Notes: generated by a model not told the origin, from the letters alone. A stretch of 39,962 nucleotides of DNA from Rhodospirillales bacterium (GCA_028291345.1 JAQGIF010000391.1:1-39962), one strand, 5' to 3'; positions 12,234 to 21,383 are shown, counted from the first letter of the stretch. Program-made: numbers and translations.

Positions 12234-13832
12234 CTACGGGTTCGGCGTCCGCGCCATATCCATTGCCGCCAGATACGAGAACACCATGCACGAACCGATC
12301 GGGGTGCCTGGGGCGGGATAGGCTTCGCCGGAGGCCGCGGCCATGGTGTCGCCTGCCGCGTAGAGACCTGGGATGACCGAGCCGTCGGGGCGCAGGACAC
12401 GGGCGGTGGCGTCAGTTTTCAGGCCGCCTTTGCTGCCCAGGTCGCCGAGACCGACTTTCGCGGCATAGTATGGGCCTGTGGTGAGCGGGATCAGGCAGGC
12501 GTTGGGGCTGCCCACTTTCGTGGTTTCACCCAGCCCGAACAAGGCCGGCAGTTCGCTGGCGATATAGAGGTCGTAAGGGGTTTCGCCCCGGTGGAAATCC
12601 TCGTCCACGCCGGTGGCGGCGAAGCGGTTGAAGCGTTCGACAGTGAGGGTCAGCCCCTCCGCCGGCACGCCGATCTCGGCGGCCAGCTCGGCCAGGGTCG
12701 CGCCCTGTTTCCACAGGCCGGCGCGCGTATAGGTTTCGCGGTCCAGGATCGGCATCGAGTTATAGACGGAAGGAATGGATGGCCCGAAGCTGGCGTCCCA
12801 GACCCACCAGGCCGGGACATGCGGCACGCCGGTCGTATCGCCTTCCCGCATTTTGCGGCCGAACCGGTCATAGGGGCCGGTTTCATTGCCGAAGCGCTCG
12901 CCGGCGCCATTGACGATGATGCCGCCATTGACTGAGGCGATGAAGCCGGTCCGGCCGTTGGGCTGGATAAGGCCGGGCATAAACCAGCATTCGGTCATCA
13001 GGTCGGTTGCCGCGCCGATTTCCATTCCGGCGCGGATCGCCTTGCCGGTGCCGCCCGGCGCGCCGCAGGACCAATTGGCGTCCCCGGCCACGCCGAATTC
13101 GTCGCGCATCTGCTGGTTGCGCTCGAATCCACCCGCCGCCAGAATTACCCCGCGACGGGCACGAAAGCGCGTCGGCCGGCCGCCATACACGGCCTCAGCC
13201 CCGATAACCTTGCCGTCCTCGACTATCAGCCCATGCATTTCGCAGTTGAGCAAAAAGCGGACTCCGGCATCATGGCAGGCCAGCAGCAGCCGACCGACCA
13301 GCGCCCGGCCACCCATCAGCGGGTCGGGTTCCGGCACACCGGCGATATCGTTCGCCATCGACAGGCGCAGCTTGCCGGCGAATTGACCGAGTTCTGCAAT
13401 GGGCAGCACTTGAGTCAGCACGTCGCGTCCGCGCGCATGGGCCGGCGGGCAGCCGATATCGCCGTAATAGTCGGGAAAGGCCATCCATTCGAAATCGATG
13501 CGCGGGCTGCGCTCCAGATATTCGACCACGGGCGGCCCGTTCCGGACAAAAGCGCGCTGCAGGTCGGCCGGTGTGCGGTCGCCGACGATGCGCTGGAAAT
13601 ATTCCAGTGCAATATCGTTGGTGTCATCTAGTCCCGCGCGTGCCGAGGCCCGGTTGCCGGGGAGCCAGACCGCCCCGCCGGAATAGCAGGTGGTGCCGCC
13701 GAACCTGTTGGTGCTCTCGATCACCATGACGTCGAGCCCTTCGGAGGCGGCGACGAAGGCCCCGGTCAGCGCCCCGCCGCCACTGCCGACCAAGAGCACG
13801 TCGCAATCGAAATTCCAGTCGGTTGAGGTCAT
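12234..13832 (-). CDS. KstD-like FAD-dependent dehydrogenase
   Basis: This is a 532-residue flavoprotein of the 3-ketosteroid delta1-dehydrogenase / fumarate-reductase superfamily, expected to introduce a double bond next to a ring ketone. The FAD-binding motif GSGGGALTGAFVAASEG begins at about residue 17, followed by VIES and GGTTCYSGG. The KstD catalytic tyrosines appear to be kept: one in FPDYYGD, and one in EAYPAPG, where Tyr and Gly four residues later match the enolising Tyr/Gly of KstD. A C-terminal FAD loop GLYAAGDTMAA is present. There is no signal peptide. A good Shine-Dalgarno (aaggagagg) precedes the ATG. The neighbouring KshA-like Rieske oxygenase fits the steroid B-ring-opening pair. 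The exact substrate is uncertain because the family is broad. Confidence 0.85.
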   Translation of the reverse strand: MTSTDWNFDCDVLLVGSGGGALTGAFVAASEGLDVMVIESTNRFGGTTCYSGGAVWLPGNRASARAGLDDTNDIALEYFQRIVGDRTPADLQRAFVRNGPPVVEYLERSPRIDFEWMAFPDYYGDIGCPPAHARGRDVLTQVLPIAELGQFAGKLRLSMANDIAGVPEPDPLMGGRALVGRLLLACHDAGVRFLLNCEMHGLIVEDGKVIGAEAVYGGRPTRFRARRGVILAAGGFERNQQMRDEFGVAGDANWSCGAPGGTGKAIRAGMEIGAATDLMTECWFMPGLIQPNGRTGFIASVNGGIIVNGAGERFGNETGPYDRFGRKMREGDTTGVPHVPAWWVWDASFGPSIPSVYNSMPILDRETYTRAGLWKQGATLAELAAEIGVPAEGLTLTVERFNRFAATGVDEDFHRGETPYDLYIASELPALFGLGETTKVGSPNACLIPLTTGPYYAAKVGLGDLGSKGGLKTDATARVLRPDGSVIPGLYAAGDTMAAASGEAYPAPGTPIGSCMVFSYLAAMDMARTPNP

Positions 13833-13861
13833 GAAAAGCTTCCTCTCCTTACATCTTTATG

Positions 13862-13935
13862 CCTGGACTTGATCCGGGTCCGCGTCATATTTGCGCAGGC
13901 GGAGCCGCGTGGATGGCCGGATCAACTCCGGCCAT
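13862..13935. repeat. pair of REP-like palindromes
   Basis: Between the LLM and KstD-like genes lie two related palindromic units. One is cctggacttgatccggg (13862-13878). The other is a perfect 9-bp stem atggccgga / tccggccat around the loop tcaac (13913-13935). The shared core, ccgg-atcaa-tccgg read on alternate strands, and the paired layout resemble BIME/REP elements common in sphingomonad intergenic DNA. There is no gene in this 121-nt gap. Confidence 0.55.
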
Positions 13936-13953
13936 GACGAAATTTATTTTTTC

Positions 13954-14895
13954 TCAAAACATCGAATCGATACGCTTCAACACGCGGCGACAGAACGCGG
14001 CCATCTCGCCCGGATCGTCGATGAAGCAGGATGGTTTGATGGCGATCAGGTCGCAGCCCTGACTGACGAGCGTATGGATCTGCGCATCCAACGTGGCGTC
14101 GATGTCGGCCACTCGATCATCGGGGAAGCACGGCACCAGCCAGCCGGCGATCTCAAGTTCTTGCGCATGTCTGCAGGCGGCGGTCATCGCGGTGTCGAGC
14201 AGCGCCTTGTCGTCTTCGCTGAGCGGAAAGCCGAGGAACAGGCCGTCGGCATAGGTCGTGATCCGGTTCAACAGGCTGGGCCGTAGCTCCGAACCGCCGA
14301 ACCAGAGCTTCAGCCGACTGCGGTCAGGCTTGGGTGAGAAGAAGGTGTTGGTGAACTGGTAGAACTCGCCGTCGAAGGCGGCGGGCGTGTCCTCCCACAA
14401 TGTTTTCCAGATCGCCAGATGCTCGTCCAGCCGGCGGCCGCGCTCGGCGAAATCGACCTGCAACGACTGATATTCTTCGGTGTGCCAGCTGACGGTCGGC
14501 ATGACCGTGAAGCGGCCGTTCGAGATCAGGTCCAACGTCGCCAGGTCCTTGGCGAGCAGGATCGGATGGCGCAGCGGCGCGATGATCGCGGCGGAGATGA
14601 TGCGTATGATCGAAGTCGCCCCCGCCATCGCCGCCAGCTTGATTAGCGGGCTGGGCCAGGGCGTCGCTGGGTCCTGCATCCCGGGCATCACGAACTGGCG
14701 GGGATTGTCCGGCCTTCCCAATGCGCCGGCACCGGGCCCCATCACCACATGCTCGCTGACGAACAGCCCCTCGATGCCCTCGCCCTCCGCCACCTTGGCG
14801 AATTCGATATGGCGGTGTTCTTCCTCTGGGGGCAGCAGGGTGAATAGCTCGCTCATAGCGAGCATCACCTTCGGCTTGGCGCCGGTATTGTTCAT
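13954..14895 (-). CDS. luciferase-like (LLM) flavin/F420-dependent oxidoreductase
   Basis: This is a 313-residue TIM-barrel enzyme of the bacterial luciferase superfamily, using FMN or F420 for monooxygenation or hydride transfer. Recognisable segments are EFAKVAEGEGIEGLFVSEH near the N-terminus, a long insertion after it, ISAAIIAPLRHPILLAKDLATLDLISNGRF (the conserved ASLD-like strand-helix region), and the WHTEEYQSLQVDFAERGRRLDE-LAIWKTLW block typical of the family. LKLWFGGSEL follows. The stop codon of the upstream Rieske gene lies inside this gene's Shine-Dalgarno (gagtaggaa), so the two are translationally close (6-nt gap). It is probably co-expressed with the Rieske oxygenase. A DUF385 protein nearby makes an F420-linked pair conceivable, but no F420-synthesis gene is seen. 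Confidence 0.88.
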   Translation of the reverse strand: MNNTGAKPKVMLAMSELFTLLPPEEEHRHIEFAKVAEGEGIEGLFVSEHVVMGPGAGALGRPDNPRQFVMPGMQDPATPWPSPLIKLAAMAGATSIIRIISAAIIAPLRHPILLAKDLATLDLISNGRFTVMPTVSWHTEEYQSLQVDFAERGRRLDEHLAIWKTLWEDTPAAFDGEFYQFTNTFFSPKPDRSRLKLWFGGSELRPSLLNRITTYADGLFLGFPLSEDDKALLDTAMTAACRHAQELEIAGWLVPCFPDDRVADIDATLDAQIHTLVSQGCDLIAIKPSCFIDDPGEMAAFCRRVLKRIDSMF

Positions 14896-14901
14896 ACGTT
14901 C

Positions 14902-16065
14902 CTACTCGCTCTGATTTCCGGCGAGTTCCTTCGCCCAGACTTCATTGGCGTGGCGCGTATCGACCTGCTTCTCGAAATGGGCGACCGATTGCGGGCGGAT
15001 GTCCGCGCGATCGACATAGAACTGGTCGTACCAGGTGCGGAGGCGATAGACGGGGCCGTCCCCGTCGGAGAGCAGCGGGTTGTCGATCCGTGTCTTGCGC
15101 TGCCAGATCCGCACATCCTGAAAGGTCGCACCGCGCAGCATCTCGAAATTATTCTGGTGGCGGCCGGCGTTCTCCTCCTCCGACAGGTCGGGCCGCTTGC
15201 GGGTCAGGACGCCCATCGACAGGCGGAACTTGCCGGGCTCGATCGGCAGGATGGCGAGGAACAGGACCGAGAATAGGACTCCAACATCCGGGAAGCGCCA
15301 CCACAGATAATCGACCGAATAGGCCGGCCCGTTCCAGGTCGATTCTGACCGCAGATAGCCGTCGATCTTTTCCGGGTCGCCGTGATAGGGCTCGTCGCGC
15401 GGATAGGTCGGCTCGACATCGTCGGAGCCTGATTCCAGATATTGGGTCGCGGTGTGGCCGTCGAACACACATTTGAAATAGCCCGGCTGGCCACCCTTGC
15501 GTTCGCCATGGACATAGAAGAAGTGCGCCATGTCGGCGAGGTTATCGATCAGTTCGCGTGGATGGTTCTCAATGATCGCGTCGCACCAGGCCCAGTCGGG
15601 ACTCCAATCGTCGCTATAGGCGCCGTCGATGCGCGGCATCTCGATATCGGGCGGGTTGCCTTCCGGGTCGTGCCAGACCAGCAGGTGCTTGTTGATCTCC
15701 CGCGTGGTCCAGGATCGGGTGCGCGCGCCCTGCGGGATGCGCTTGGCATAAGGAACCGAGGTGCAAACGCCATCACCGCGCCAGCGCCAGTCATGGAACG
15801 GGCAGGCGATGGTATTGCCGACGACAGTGCCGTCCGACAGGTCGCCGCCCATATGCAGGCAATAGCTGTTCAGGACGTTGAGATGGCCGTCATCGCCCCG
15901 GAAAACCACCAGCTTGGTTCCGAATGCTTCTATCGCATGCGGCTTGCCGTCCTTGAACATCGAGGACGGTCCAAGGCAGTGCCAGCCCCGGCCATAGCGC
16001 CGCGGGATCGGGCTGCTCTCGATTTCCCGAACGGCCTGGCGTTCGGCCAATGGGTTGTCCGGCAT
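14902..16065 (-). CDS. KshA-like Rieske oxygenase, terminal component
   Basis: This is a 387-residue Rieske non-haem iron oxygenase. The [2Fe-2S] ligands are Cys69-x-His71 and Cys88-x2-His91, spaced by 16. The mononuclear iron motif DNLADMAHFFYVH provides His181 and His186. Segments such as CPFHDWRW-GDGVCTSVPYAKRIP and the motif spacing strongly recall the oxygenase of 3-ketosteroid 9alpha-hydroxylase (KshA), which works with a separate reductase; no reductase gene is in the window. The start at 16065 was preferred because ggggaa lies upstream; an ATG at 16104 has no ribosome binding site. It is first of a minus-strand series with LLM, KstD-like and DUF385 genes. Together with KstD this would give the two reactions that open steroid ring B, but sphingomonads have many KshA paralogues with other substrates. 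Confidence 0.9.
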   Translation of the reverse strand: MPDNPLAERQAVREIESSPIPRRYGRGWHCLGPSSMFKDGKPHAIEAFGTKLVVFRGDDGHLNVLNSYCLHMGGDLSDGTVVGNTIACPFHDWRWRGDGVCTSVPYAKRIPQGARTRSWTTREINKHLLVWHDPEGNPPDIEMPRIDGAYSDDWSPDWAWCDAIIENHPRELIDNLADMAHFFYVHGERKGGQPGYFKCVFDGHTATQYLESGSDDVEPTYPRDEPYHGDPEKIDGYLRSESTWNGPAYSVDYLWWRFPDVGVLFSVLFLAILPIEPGKFRLSMGVLTRKRPDLSEEENAGRHQNNFEMLRGATFQDVRIWQRKTRIDNPLLSDGDGPVYRLRTWYDQFYVDRADIRPQSVAHFEKQVDTRHANEVWAKELAGNQSE

Positions 16066-16174
16066 GTCGTTTCCCCGTTTGCCTGTCCGGCTTCCGTCCA
16101 GCATAGTTCGTTAGGCGGCCGGTACGGGCGTAGTAAACCACGCACTGGCACCGGAAGGGCAAGGGGAAAGTTCC
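16066..16174. promoter_or_regulatory. divergent control region, Rieske operon / aldo-keto reductase
   Basis: A 109-nt gap separates the Rieske gene (minus) from the aldo/keto reductase gene (plus) and must hold the promoters of both. No clear -35/-10 pair or operator palindrome was recognised. A strong Shine-Dalgarno (aaggggaaag) serves the plus-strand gene. Confidence 0.4.
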
Positions 16175-17206
16175 ATGCGTTATAAGCTTCACGGCAGATC
16201 GGGTCTTCGCGTTTCGGAATTGTGCCTGGGGGCGATGACCTTCGGCAGCGATTGGGGCTGGGGCGGTGATGACGACCAAAGCCGGGCGATGTTCGACGCG
16301 TTCGCCGATGCAGGCGGCACATTCATCGACACCGCCCATGTCTATACCGAAGGCGCGAGCGAGCGGCTGGTCGGCGAATTCATCCAATCGGACCGGGACC
16401 ATTTTGTCGTCGCGACCAAATATACGCCGTCGAGCGGCACCGACATTTCCAAGTCCGGCAACAGCCGCAAGAATATGATGCGCTGCGTCGAGGAAAGCCT
16501 TGGACGGCTGGGAACCGATCATATCGACCTCTATCTCGTCCATTTCTGGGAAGGCACGACGCCGGTTGACGAGATCATGCGCGGGCTGGACGACCTCGTC
16601 TCCGCTGGCAAAGTTCTCTATGTCGCGATTTCCGACACGCCGGCGTGGCAAATTTCGCGCGCCAATATGCTGGCCGATCTGCGGGGCTGGTCGCCCTTCG
16701 TCGGCATCCAGGTGGAATACAGCCTGGTCGAACGGACGGCGGAGCGGGAATTGCTGCCGATGGCGAAGGAACTGGACCTCGGCATGACCGCCTGGTCGCC
16801 GCTGGCCCAGGGCGTGCTGTCGGGTAAGTTCCTGGGCAAGGGCACGACGGAGGCAACGCGGCAGCACGCCGACCGGATTCCGGCCAAGCATATAGAGGTG
16901 GCCCAGCTGGTCGTCGACATAGCCCGCGAATATGGCTGCTCGCCGTCCCAGGTCGCGCTGGCCGCCATCCGGCAGATGTCTCGTTTCGGCGAAATCATCC
17001 CAATCATCGGCGGCCGCAACGTCGTGCAAATCAAGGATAATATCGGCTGCCTCGATGTCGTTCTGGACGAGGCGCAGCTGAAGCGTATCGACGAGGCGAC
17101 AGCAATCGACATGGGCTTCCCGCATAATATGCTGAAGCAGCAGTTCGTCCGCGATTTCTCGTTCGGTCGGGGGAATTACGAGAAGTTCGATAATCACCGG
17201 GCCTAG
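16175..17206 (+). CDS. aldo/keto reductase
   Basis: This is a 343-residue NADPH-dependent aldo/keto reductase with the complete catalytic tetrad: Asp52 and Tyr57 (in [11 protein letters not shown]), Lys82 (ATKY) and His123 (LVHFW). Other family marks are the N-terminal [18 protein letters not shown], the typical [13 protein letters not shown] and [14 protein letters not shown] segments, and the cofactor-binding [15 protein letters not shown] near the C-terminus. Members of this branch reduce aldehydes and ketones; the substrate is unknown. It is divergent from the Rieske operon, which suggests shared control. Its last four bases overlap the convergent alpha-hydroxy-acid oxidase gene. Confidence 0.93.
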   Translation: MRYKLHGRSGLRVSELCLGAMTFGSDWGWGGDDDQSRAMFDAFADAGGTFIDTAHVYTEGASERLVGEFIQSDRDHFVVATKYTPSSGTDISKSGNSRKNMMRCVEESLGRLGTDHIDLYLVHFWEGTTPVDEIMRGLDDLVSAGKVLYVAISDTPAWQISRANMLADLRGWSPFVGIQVEYSLVERTAERELLPMAKELDLGMTAWSPLAQGVLSGKFLGKGTTEATRQHADRIPAKHIEVAQLVVDIAREYGCSPSQVALAAIRQMSRFGEIIPIIGGRNVVQIKDNIGCLDVVLDEAQLKRIDEATAIDMGFPHNMLKQQFVRDFSFGRGNYEKFDNHRA

Positions 17207-18369
17207 TTAGATGAAGTGAAAGCTTCAAATGGGGCCAATAACGACCGATTGATCTCTGTCACTGACGTCACCCCCGTCAGCGCCATCGCCACCCTCATCT
17301 CGGCTTCGATCAGGCGCAGCATGTGGGTCACGCCGTCCTGGCCGCCGCCCGCCAGCGCATAGGCCCAGGCACGGCCGAGCAGGACGCCTTTCGCGCCCAG
17401 CGCCAGCATCCGCACGACATCCAGGCCGGAGCGTATCCCGCCGTCGGCCAGCACCGCCAGGCGGTCGCCCACGGCGCCGGCGATGGGCGGCAAGGCGCGT
17501 GTGCTGGACAGTGCGCCGTCCAGTTGCCGGCCGCCATGGTTGGAGACGATCAACCCGTCGGCGCCCAGGTCGGCGACGGAGCGGGCATCGTCCGGGTCGA
17601 GGATGCCCTTGATGATCAGCGGCCCGGTCCAGGTGTCGCGGACCCATTCCAGGTCCTTCCAGGTCACGGTCGGGTCGAAATTGGCGCGCATCCAGGCGAA
17701 GAAATCCTCCAGTCCGGTGCGGCCTTTCAGGACCGGCGCCACATTCCCAAGGATGTGTGGGCGGCCGAACAGGCCGACATCCCAGGCCCAGGACGGCCGG
17801 GCCGCGGCCTGTCCGAAACGGCGCACGGCACCGGCGAGCCCGGGCGCGCCGGCGAGGCCGGAGCGTAGGTCGCGATAGCGCGATCCCGGTACCGGCATAT
17901 CGACAGTAAAGACCAGTGCGGAACAGCCGGTCGCCGCCGCCTGGGCCAGCAGGTCGCGCATGAAGACGCGGTCGCGGATCATATAAAGCTGAAACCAGAA
18001 TGGCTTGTTCACGCCCTTGGCGACTTCCGGCAGCGGGCAGGCAGAGACGGTGGACAGGCAGAAGGGTATCCCGACGGCCTCGGCCGCACGCGCAGCCTGG
18101 ACTTCGCCGCGCCGCGCCGTCAGCCCCGCTAGTCCGATCGGAGCCAGGGCCACCGGCATGGCCATGGCCTGGCCGAATATGCTCGTCGAAAGATCGATCG
18201 CCGACACGTCGCGCAATATCCGTTGGCGGAGCGCGATCTGCTCCAGGTCGCCGACGTTCCGCCGCAAGGTCACCTCGCCGTAAGAGCCGCCGTCGATATA
18301 ATCGAACAGGAAGCGCGGCAGCCGGCGGCGCGCCAGCTCACGATAATCCAGGACTGACGCCGCTTTCAT
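17203..18369 (-). CDS. FMN-dependent alpha-hydroxy-acid oxidase/dehydrogenase (LldD-like)
   Basis: This is a 388-residue member of the L-lactate dehydrogenase / glycolate oxidase / mandelate dehydrogenase family, which oxidises an alpha-hydroxy acid to an alpha-keto acid with FMN. It opens with [20 protein letters not shown] and carries [22 protein letters not shown] and the substrate/FMN segment [11 protein letters not shown], whose His278 is the expected catalytic base. [28 protein letters not shown] follows. The start at 18369 was chosen because homology starts there and gcgggaga lies upstream; the 121 further in-frame codons upstream lack family features. There is no signal peptide, and membrane association is possible as in LldD. 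The substrate is unknown; mandelate-like or lactate are options. Confidence 0.9.
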   Translation of the reverse strand: MKAASVLDYRELARRRLPRFLFDYIDGGSYGEVTLRRNVGDLEQIALRQRILRDVSAIDLSTSIFGQAMAMPVALAPIGLAGLTARRGEVQAARAAEAVGIPFCLSTVSACPLPEVAKGVNKPFWFQLYMIRDRVFMRDLLAQAAATGCSALVFTVDMPVPGSRYRDLRSGLAGAPGLAGAVRRFGQAAARPSWAWDVGLFGRPHILGNVAPVLKGRTGLEDFFAWMRANFDPTVTWKDLEWVRDTWTGPLIIKGILDPDDARSVADLGADGLIVSNHGGRQLDGALSSTRALPPIAGAVGDRLAVLADGGIRSGLDVVRMLALGAKGVLLGRAWAYALAGGGQDGVTHMLRLIEAEMRVAMALTGVTSVTEINRSLLAPFEAFTSSN

Positions 18370-18480
18370 CCAGTTTCTCCCGCCGGCCAGCGCTCTCGAT
18401 GCCTGGTCCGCCACCCTGGATATAAGATGACTTCCCATCGGGGAAGCGTTACCGGAAGCGGCGGGATATGAGGGATCGAA

Positions 18481-19221
18481 ATGGGACAGGAAAACAAGAC
18501 AGCCGCCGCGGGCGTCATCTGCACGGCCGCCGGAGCATTCGAAGCGCTGCACCGGCAGGCCGATCCTGCCCGCGCCGAATCTTCGGCGCGCTACTTCAAG
18601 ACCGGCCCTGACGGTTATGGGGCGGGCGATCGCTTCATCGGGCTGACCGCGCCGCAGCTGCACGGTCTGGCGCGTAGCTATCATACGATGCCGTTTGACG
18701 AGATCGACAAGCTGCTTCAATGCGAAATTCACGAAGTGCGGTCATTGGCGCTGACGATCATGGGCGCGCGCTATAAGAAGGGCGATGCGGCGGAGCGCGC
18801 GGCGATCTTTCAGCTCTATCTCGACCGGCTGGACCGGGTCGATAACTGGGACCTGGTCGATGGCAGTGCGCCCTATATCACCGGCCCCCATCTGCAGGGG
18901 TGTGACCGGTCGCTGCTGCAGACGCTCGCCGATTCGCCTGTGCTATGGCGGCGGCGGGTTGCGATATTGAGCACGCTCCATTTCATCCGCGCCGGTGAGC
19001 TGCAGCCGACTCTGGATCTATGCGACCGGCTGATCGCCGACAGGCACGACCTGATGCATAAGGCCTGTGGCTGGATGCTGCGCGAGGTCGGCAAGCGCGA
19101 CGTGGCGTTGCTGGAGGGCTGGCTGGACGACCGCGGGCCGCGCCTGCCGCGCACCATGCTGCGCTATGCGATCGAGCGCATGACGCCGGAGCGACGTCGT
19201 TATTATATGAACCGCAAATAA
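18481..19221 (+). CDS. AlkD-type DNA alkylation repair glycosylase
   Basis: This is a 246-residue all-helical protein of the AlkC/AlkD HEAT-like-repeat family, which removes positively charged alkylated bases such as 7-methylguanine and 3-methyladenine. The signature DNWDLVD at residues 121-127 supplies Trp123 and Asp127, matching the Trp/Asp pair four residues apart used for catalysis in Bacillus AlkD. A second marker, [11 protein letters not shown], supplies the later conserved Trp, and [12 protein letters not shown] follows. Length is normal. A Shine-Dalgarno (gaggga) precedes the ATG. It is divergent from the LldD-like gene and end-to-end with the SnoaL-like gene (3-nt gap). It looks like a housekeeping repair gene unrelated to the catabolic block. 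Confidence 0.9.
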   Translation: MGQENKTAAAGVICTAAGAFEALHRQADPARAESSARYFKTGPDGYGAGDRFIGLTAPQLHGLARSYHTMPFDEIDKLLQCEIHEVRSLALTIMGARYKKGDAAERAAIFQLYLDRLDRVDNWDLVDGSAPYITGPHLQGCDRSLLQTLADSPVLWRRRVAILSTLHFIRAGELQPTLDLCDRLIADRHDLMHKACGWMLREVGKRDVALLEGWLDDRGPRLPRTMLRYAIERMTPERRRYYMNRK

Positions 19222-19224
19222 GCC

Positions 19225-19671
19225 TCACGTGACGTCCACGCGCAGGCGGCTCAGGCGGATCGTCTTGATCACCCAGGCGCCGCCGCGCTTTTCATAGGTC
19301 TCGTGATAATGGCCGAAGGCGTGCAGCGTCTTGAACGGCACCGGCGCCCCGTCGCGCGCCCATAGCAGATCCTCCATCGCCCAGACGCCGGTCGCGGTGG
19401 TGGGCGAGGTAATGTCGATCTCGGGCATGTGGCCGTGATGCACCGTCGTAACATCCCGCAGGATTGGCGCGAGGTTGGCGACATAGAGCGCCGCCCCATG
19501 GGTCAGCAGGGTCTCGTCGCGCGTGCCGGTCGAATCGCGGAAATCGGCGACCAGGTCGGGCGCGAACACCGCCTCTAGTCCCGGCCAGTCCTTCTCGTCC
19601 ATGCAGCGGAAATAGCGCGCCTTGAGCGTCTCGATTTCGGCGATTGCCGTCAGGCATTGTGCGTCATCCAT
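19225..19671 (-). CDS. SnoaL-like / NTF2-fold protein
   Basis: This is a 148-residue protein with the cone-shaped NTF2/SnoaL fold. The opening helix IAEIETLKARYFRCMDEKDWPGLEAVFAPD is the standard start of SnoaL_4-type proteins and is followed by VHHGHMPEIDI and the strand GHYHETYEKRGGAWVIKTIRLSRLRV. Relatives include ketosteroid isomerase-like and hydratase/dehydratase enzymes, and small proteins of unknown role often found in aromatic and steroid gene clusters. The substrate is unknown. A strong ribosome binding site (ggggaggaag) precedes the ATG. Histidines and an Asp in the putative pocket make an enzymatic role possible. Confidence 0.85.
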   Translation of the reverse strand: MDDAQCLTAIAEIETLKARYFRCMDEKDWPGLEAVFAPDLVADFRDSTGTRDETLLTHGAALYVANLAPILRDVTTVHHGHMPEIDITSPTTATGVWAMEDLLWARDGAPVPFKTLHAFGHYHETYEKRGGAWVIKTIRLSRLRVDVT

Positions 19672-20039
19672 CGCTTCCTCCCCATCTCAGCTGCCCTTGC
19701 GGGCAATCCATTCGCGGCGTTGCCGCTCAGAATGGATAAAAGTCTCTACAATTCCGGCGGGCTGAATATATGCGCTTATCAATCCCAGGCGAGGCGCGAA
19801 CCATCAATCCGGAATATCGAAGGCCGCCGTAAGCCGCCGGAAACGCTACAATGCCGTCTATACAAGTCGAACGCATTGAGCCCACACATTATTATGCATT
19901 ACGAGCGCAATATTTCTAGACACACCTCGGCAATGTACTTTATGGTCCGGCCGTCAGCAAAGCTCATGCTTTTGGGTTACCCTCAAGGGTGGAGGTTGTG
20001 GACATGTCCGAACTCAATCTTCAACGCGCGGGGAAGAGC
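19672..20039. other. regulatory region upstream of the multihaem operon
   Basis: This 368-nt gap is more AT-rich than its neighbours and must contain the promoter of the seven-gene redox operon. I see no gene in it; the frame at 19657-20043 has no family features. Weak inverted repeats are present (for example tccatt...aatgga around 19708-19737). No FNR/CRP-type TTGAT-N4-ATCAA site was found. Two Shine-Dalgarno-like sequences sit at the 3' end: ggagg before an ATG at 20004 and ggggaag before the ATG at 20040. Confidence 0.4.
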
Positions 20040-21383
20040 ATGAGTCAACCGCGTGGCCGGTACTCACTGTTGTTGCTTGTAGTATTGTTCCTTAGCTTGG
20101 CACACGCGGGGCAAGCTCAGACGACATCAGTTACGGCAACGGCCGATGTTCATTTGGGTGTTGCGACCTGCGCCGGCGGTCCCTGCCACGGCGCCGCGTC
20201 GACCGCCAAGAAAAACGGCGTTCTCCAAAACGAATATCTGACCTGGCAAGTCCACGACAAGCACGCCAGGGCCTACTCGGTGCTCGAGGGTGACGTGGGC
20301 AAGCGGATCGCCGCGAACCTCGGAATCGGCCCCGCCACCGAAGCCAAGCAGTGCCTCGACTGCCACGCCGACAATGTCCCGGCCGAGGCGCGCGGCGTGC
20401 AGTTCAAGATTTCCGACGGTGTCGGTTGCGAAGCCTGCCATGGTGGCGCGCAGCGCTGGCTCGGGCCGCACGTGTCCGGCCATGTCGATCATGCCGCGCT
20501 GGTCAAGGATGACGGTCTTTATCCGACCGACCTCCCGGCCGACCGGGCAAAATTGTGCCTCGGCTGCCATCTCGGCGACGAGACGCATGTCATCACCCAT
20601 AAGATCATGGGCGCCGGCCATCCCAGGCTGTCGTTCGAGCTTCAGACCTTTTCGCAGATTCAACCCGCGCATTATGTGATCGACGACATCTATCGCAAGC
20701 GCAAGACGGTCTCGCAGGGTGTCCAGTTCTGGGCGGTCGGCCAGGCCATGGGGCTGGAAAAGCTGGTGTCGGGGATCGCCGCCGACAAGCATCAGGGCAA
20801 CGGCGTGTTCCCCGAGCTGGTGTTCTTCGATTGCCAGGCCTGCCACCACCCGATGAGCAATCTGCGCTGGCAGAAGCGGGCCTCGACCGGCCTCGGACCC
20901 GGCATCCCGCACTTCAACGACGCCAACGCGATCATGCTCCGCACCATCGCCGCCCGGGTCGCGCCGGAGATGAGCAAGTCGCTGGACAGCGACATCCACG
21001 CCCTGCATCTCGCATTGAGCGCCGGCGAGGGCAACCCAGCCGAGATCGCAAAACGGCTGGGCGCGACCGCGCATCAGATCGGCGGTGTGCTGGCCGTGCA
21101 TGACTTCACCAAGGCAGACATGCACGAAATGCTGCTGGCGGTCGCGAAATCCAGCACCAATGGCGACGCCAGCGACTATGCGGCGGCCGAGCAGGTGACG
21201 ATGGCGTTCGCCTCGATCATCTACACGCTGAACAGTGCGGGCGATCTCGACGCGGCGACCTATGCGGCGCTCAAGGGCGGCCTCAACCAGTGCTACGGCG
21301 CGATCCAGAAGGAAGACAGTTACGATCCGGTGAAATTCGCCGCGGCCGCCAAGGCGGTGACGCAGGCGATGCCTTCATCGTGA
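20040..21383 (+). CDS. secreted five-haem cytochrome c (c554-like)
   Basis: This is a 447-residue exported multihaem cytochrome. The start at 20040 (ribosome binding site ggggaag) gives a compact signal peptide, MSQPRGRYS followed by a leucine-rich core and ending GQAQ. An ATG at 20004 with ggagg upstream is an alternative that adds 12 residues. Haem sites are one CX4CH (CAGGPCH, about residue 44) and four CXXCH (CLDCH, CEACH, CLGCH, CQACHH), all before about residue 270. The C-terminal half is helical and haem-free. The opening VHLGVATCAGGPCHGA recalls cytochrome c554-type proteins. It is the first gene of the operon and probably a periplasmic electron carrier or terminal reductase. The haem count is read from motifs; redox role is inferred. 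Confidence 0.85.
   Translation: MSQPRGRYSLLLLVVLFLSLAHAGQAQTTSVTATADVHLGVATCAGGPCHGAASTAKKNGVLQNEYLTWQVHDKHARAYSVLEGDVGKRIAANLGIGPATEAKQCLDCHADNVPAEARGVQFKISDGVGCEACHGGAQRWLGPHVSGHVDHAALVKDDGLYPTDLPADRAKLCLGCHLGDETHVITHKIMGAGHPRLSFELQTFSQIQPAHYVIDDIYRKRKTVSQGVQFWAVGQAMGLEKLVSGIAADKHQGNGVFPELVFFDCQACHHPMSNLRWQKRASTGLGPGIPHFNDANAIMLRTIAARVAPEMSKSLDSDIHALHLALSAGEGNPAEIAKRLGATAHQIGGVLAVHDFTKADMHEMLLAVAKSSTNGDASDYAAAEQVTMAFASIIYTLNSAGDLDAATYAALKGGLNQCYGAIQKEDSYDPVKFAAAAKAVTQAMPSS

Noticed and set aside
18370-18732. 121-residue N-terminal extension of the LldD-like protein
   Set aside because: Family homology and a ribosome binding site both point to the start at 18369; the extension runs into the opposite gene's coding region.
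19657-20043. 128-codon frame upstream of the first cytochrome
   Set aside because: Overlaps the SnoaL start and the likely promoter; no motif, odd composition and no ribosome binding site.
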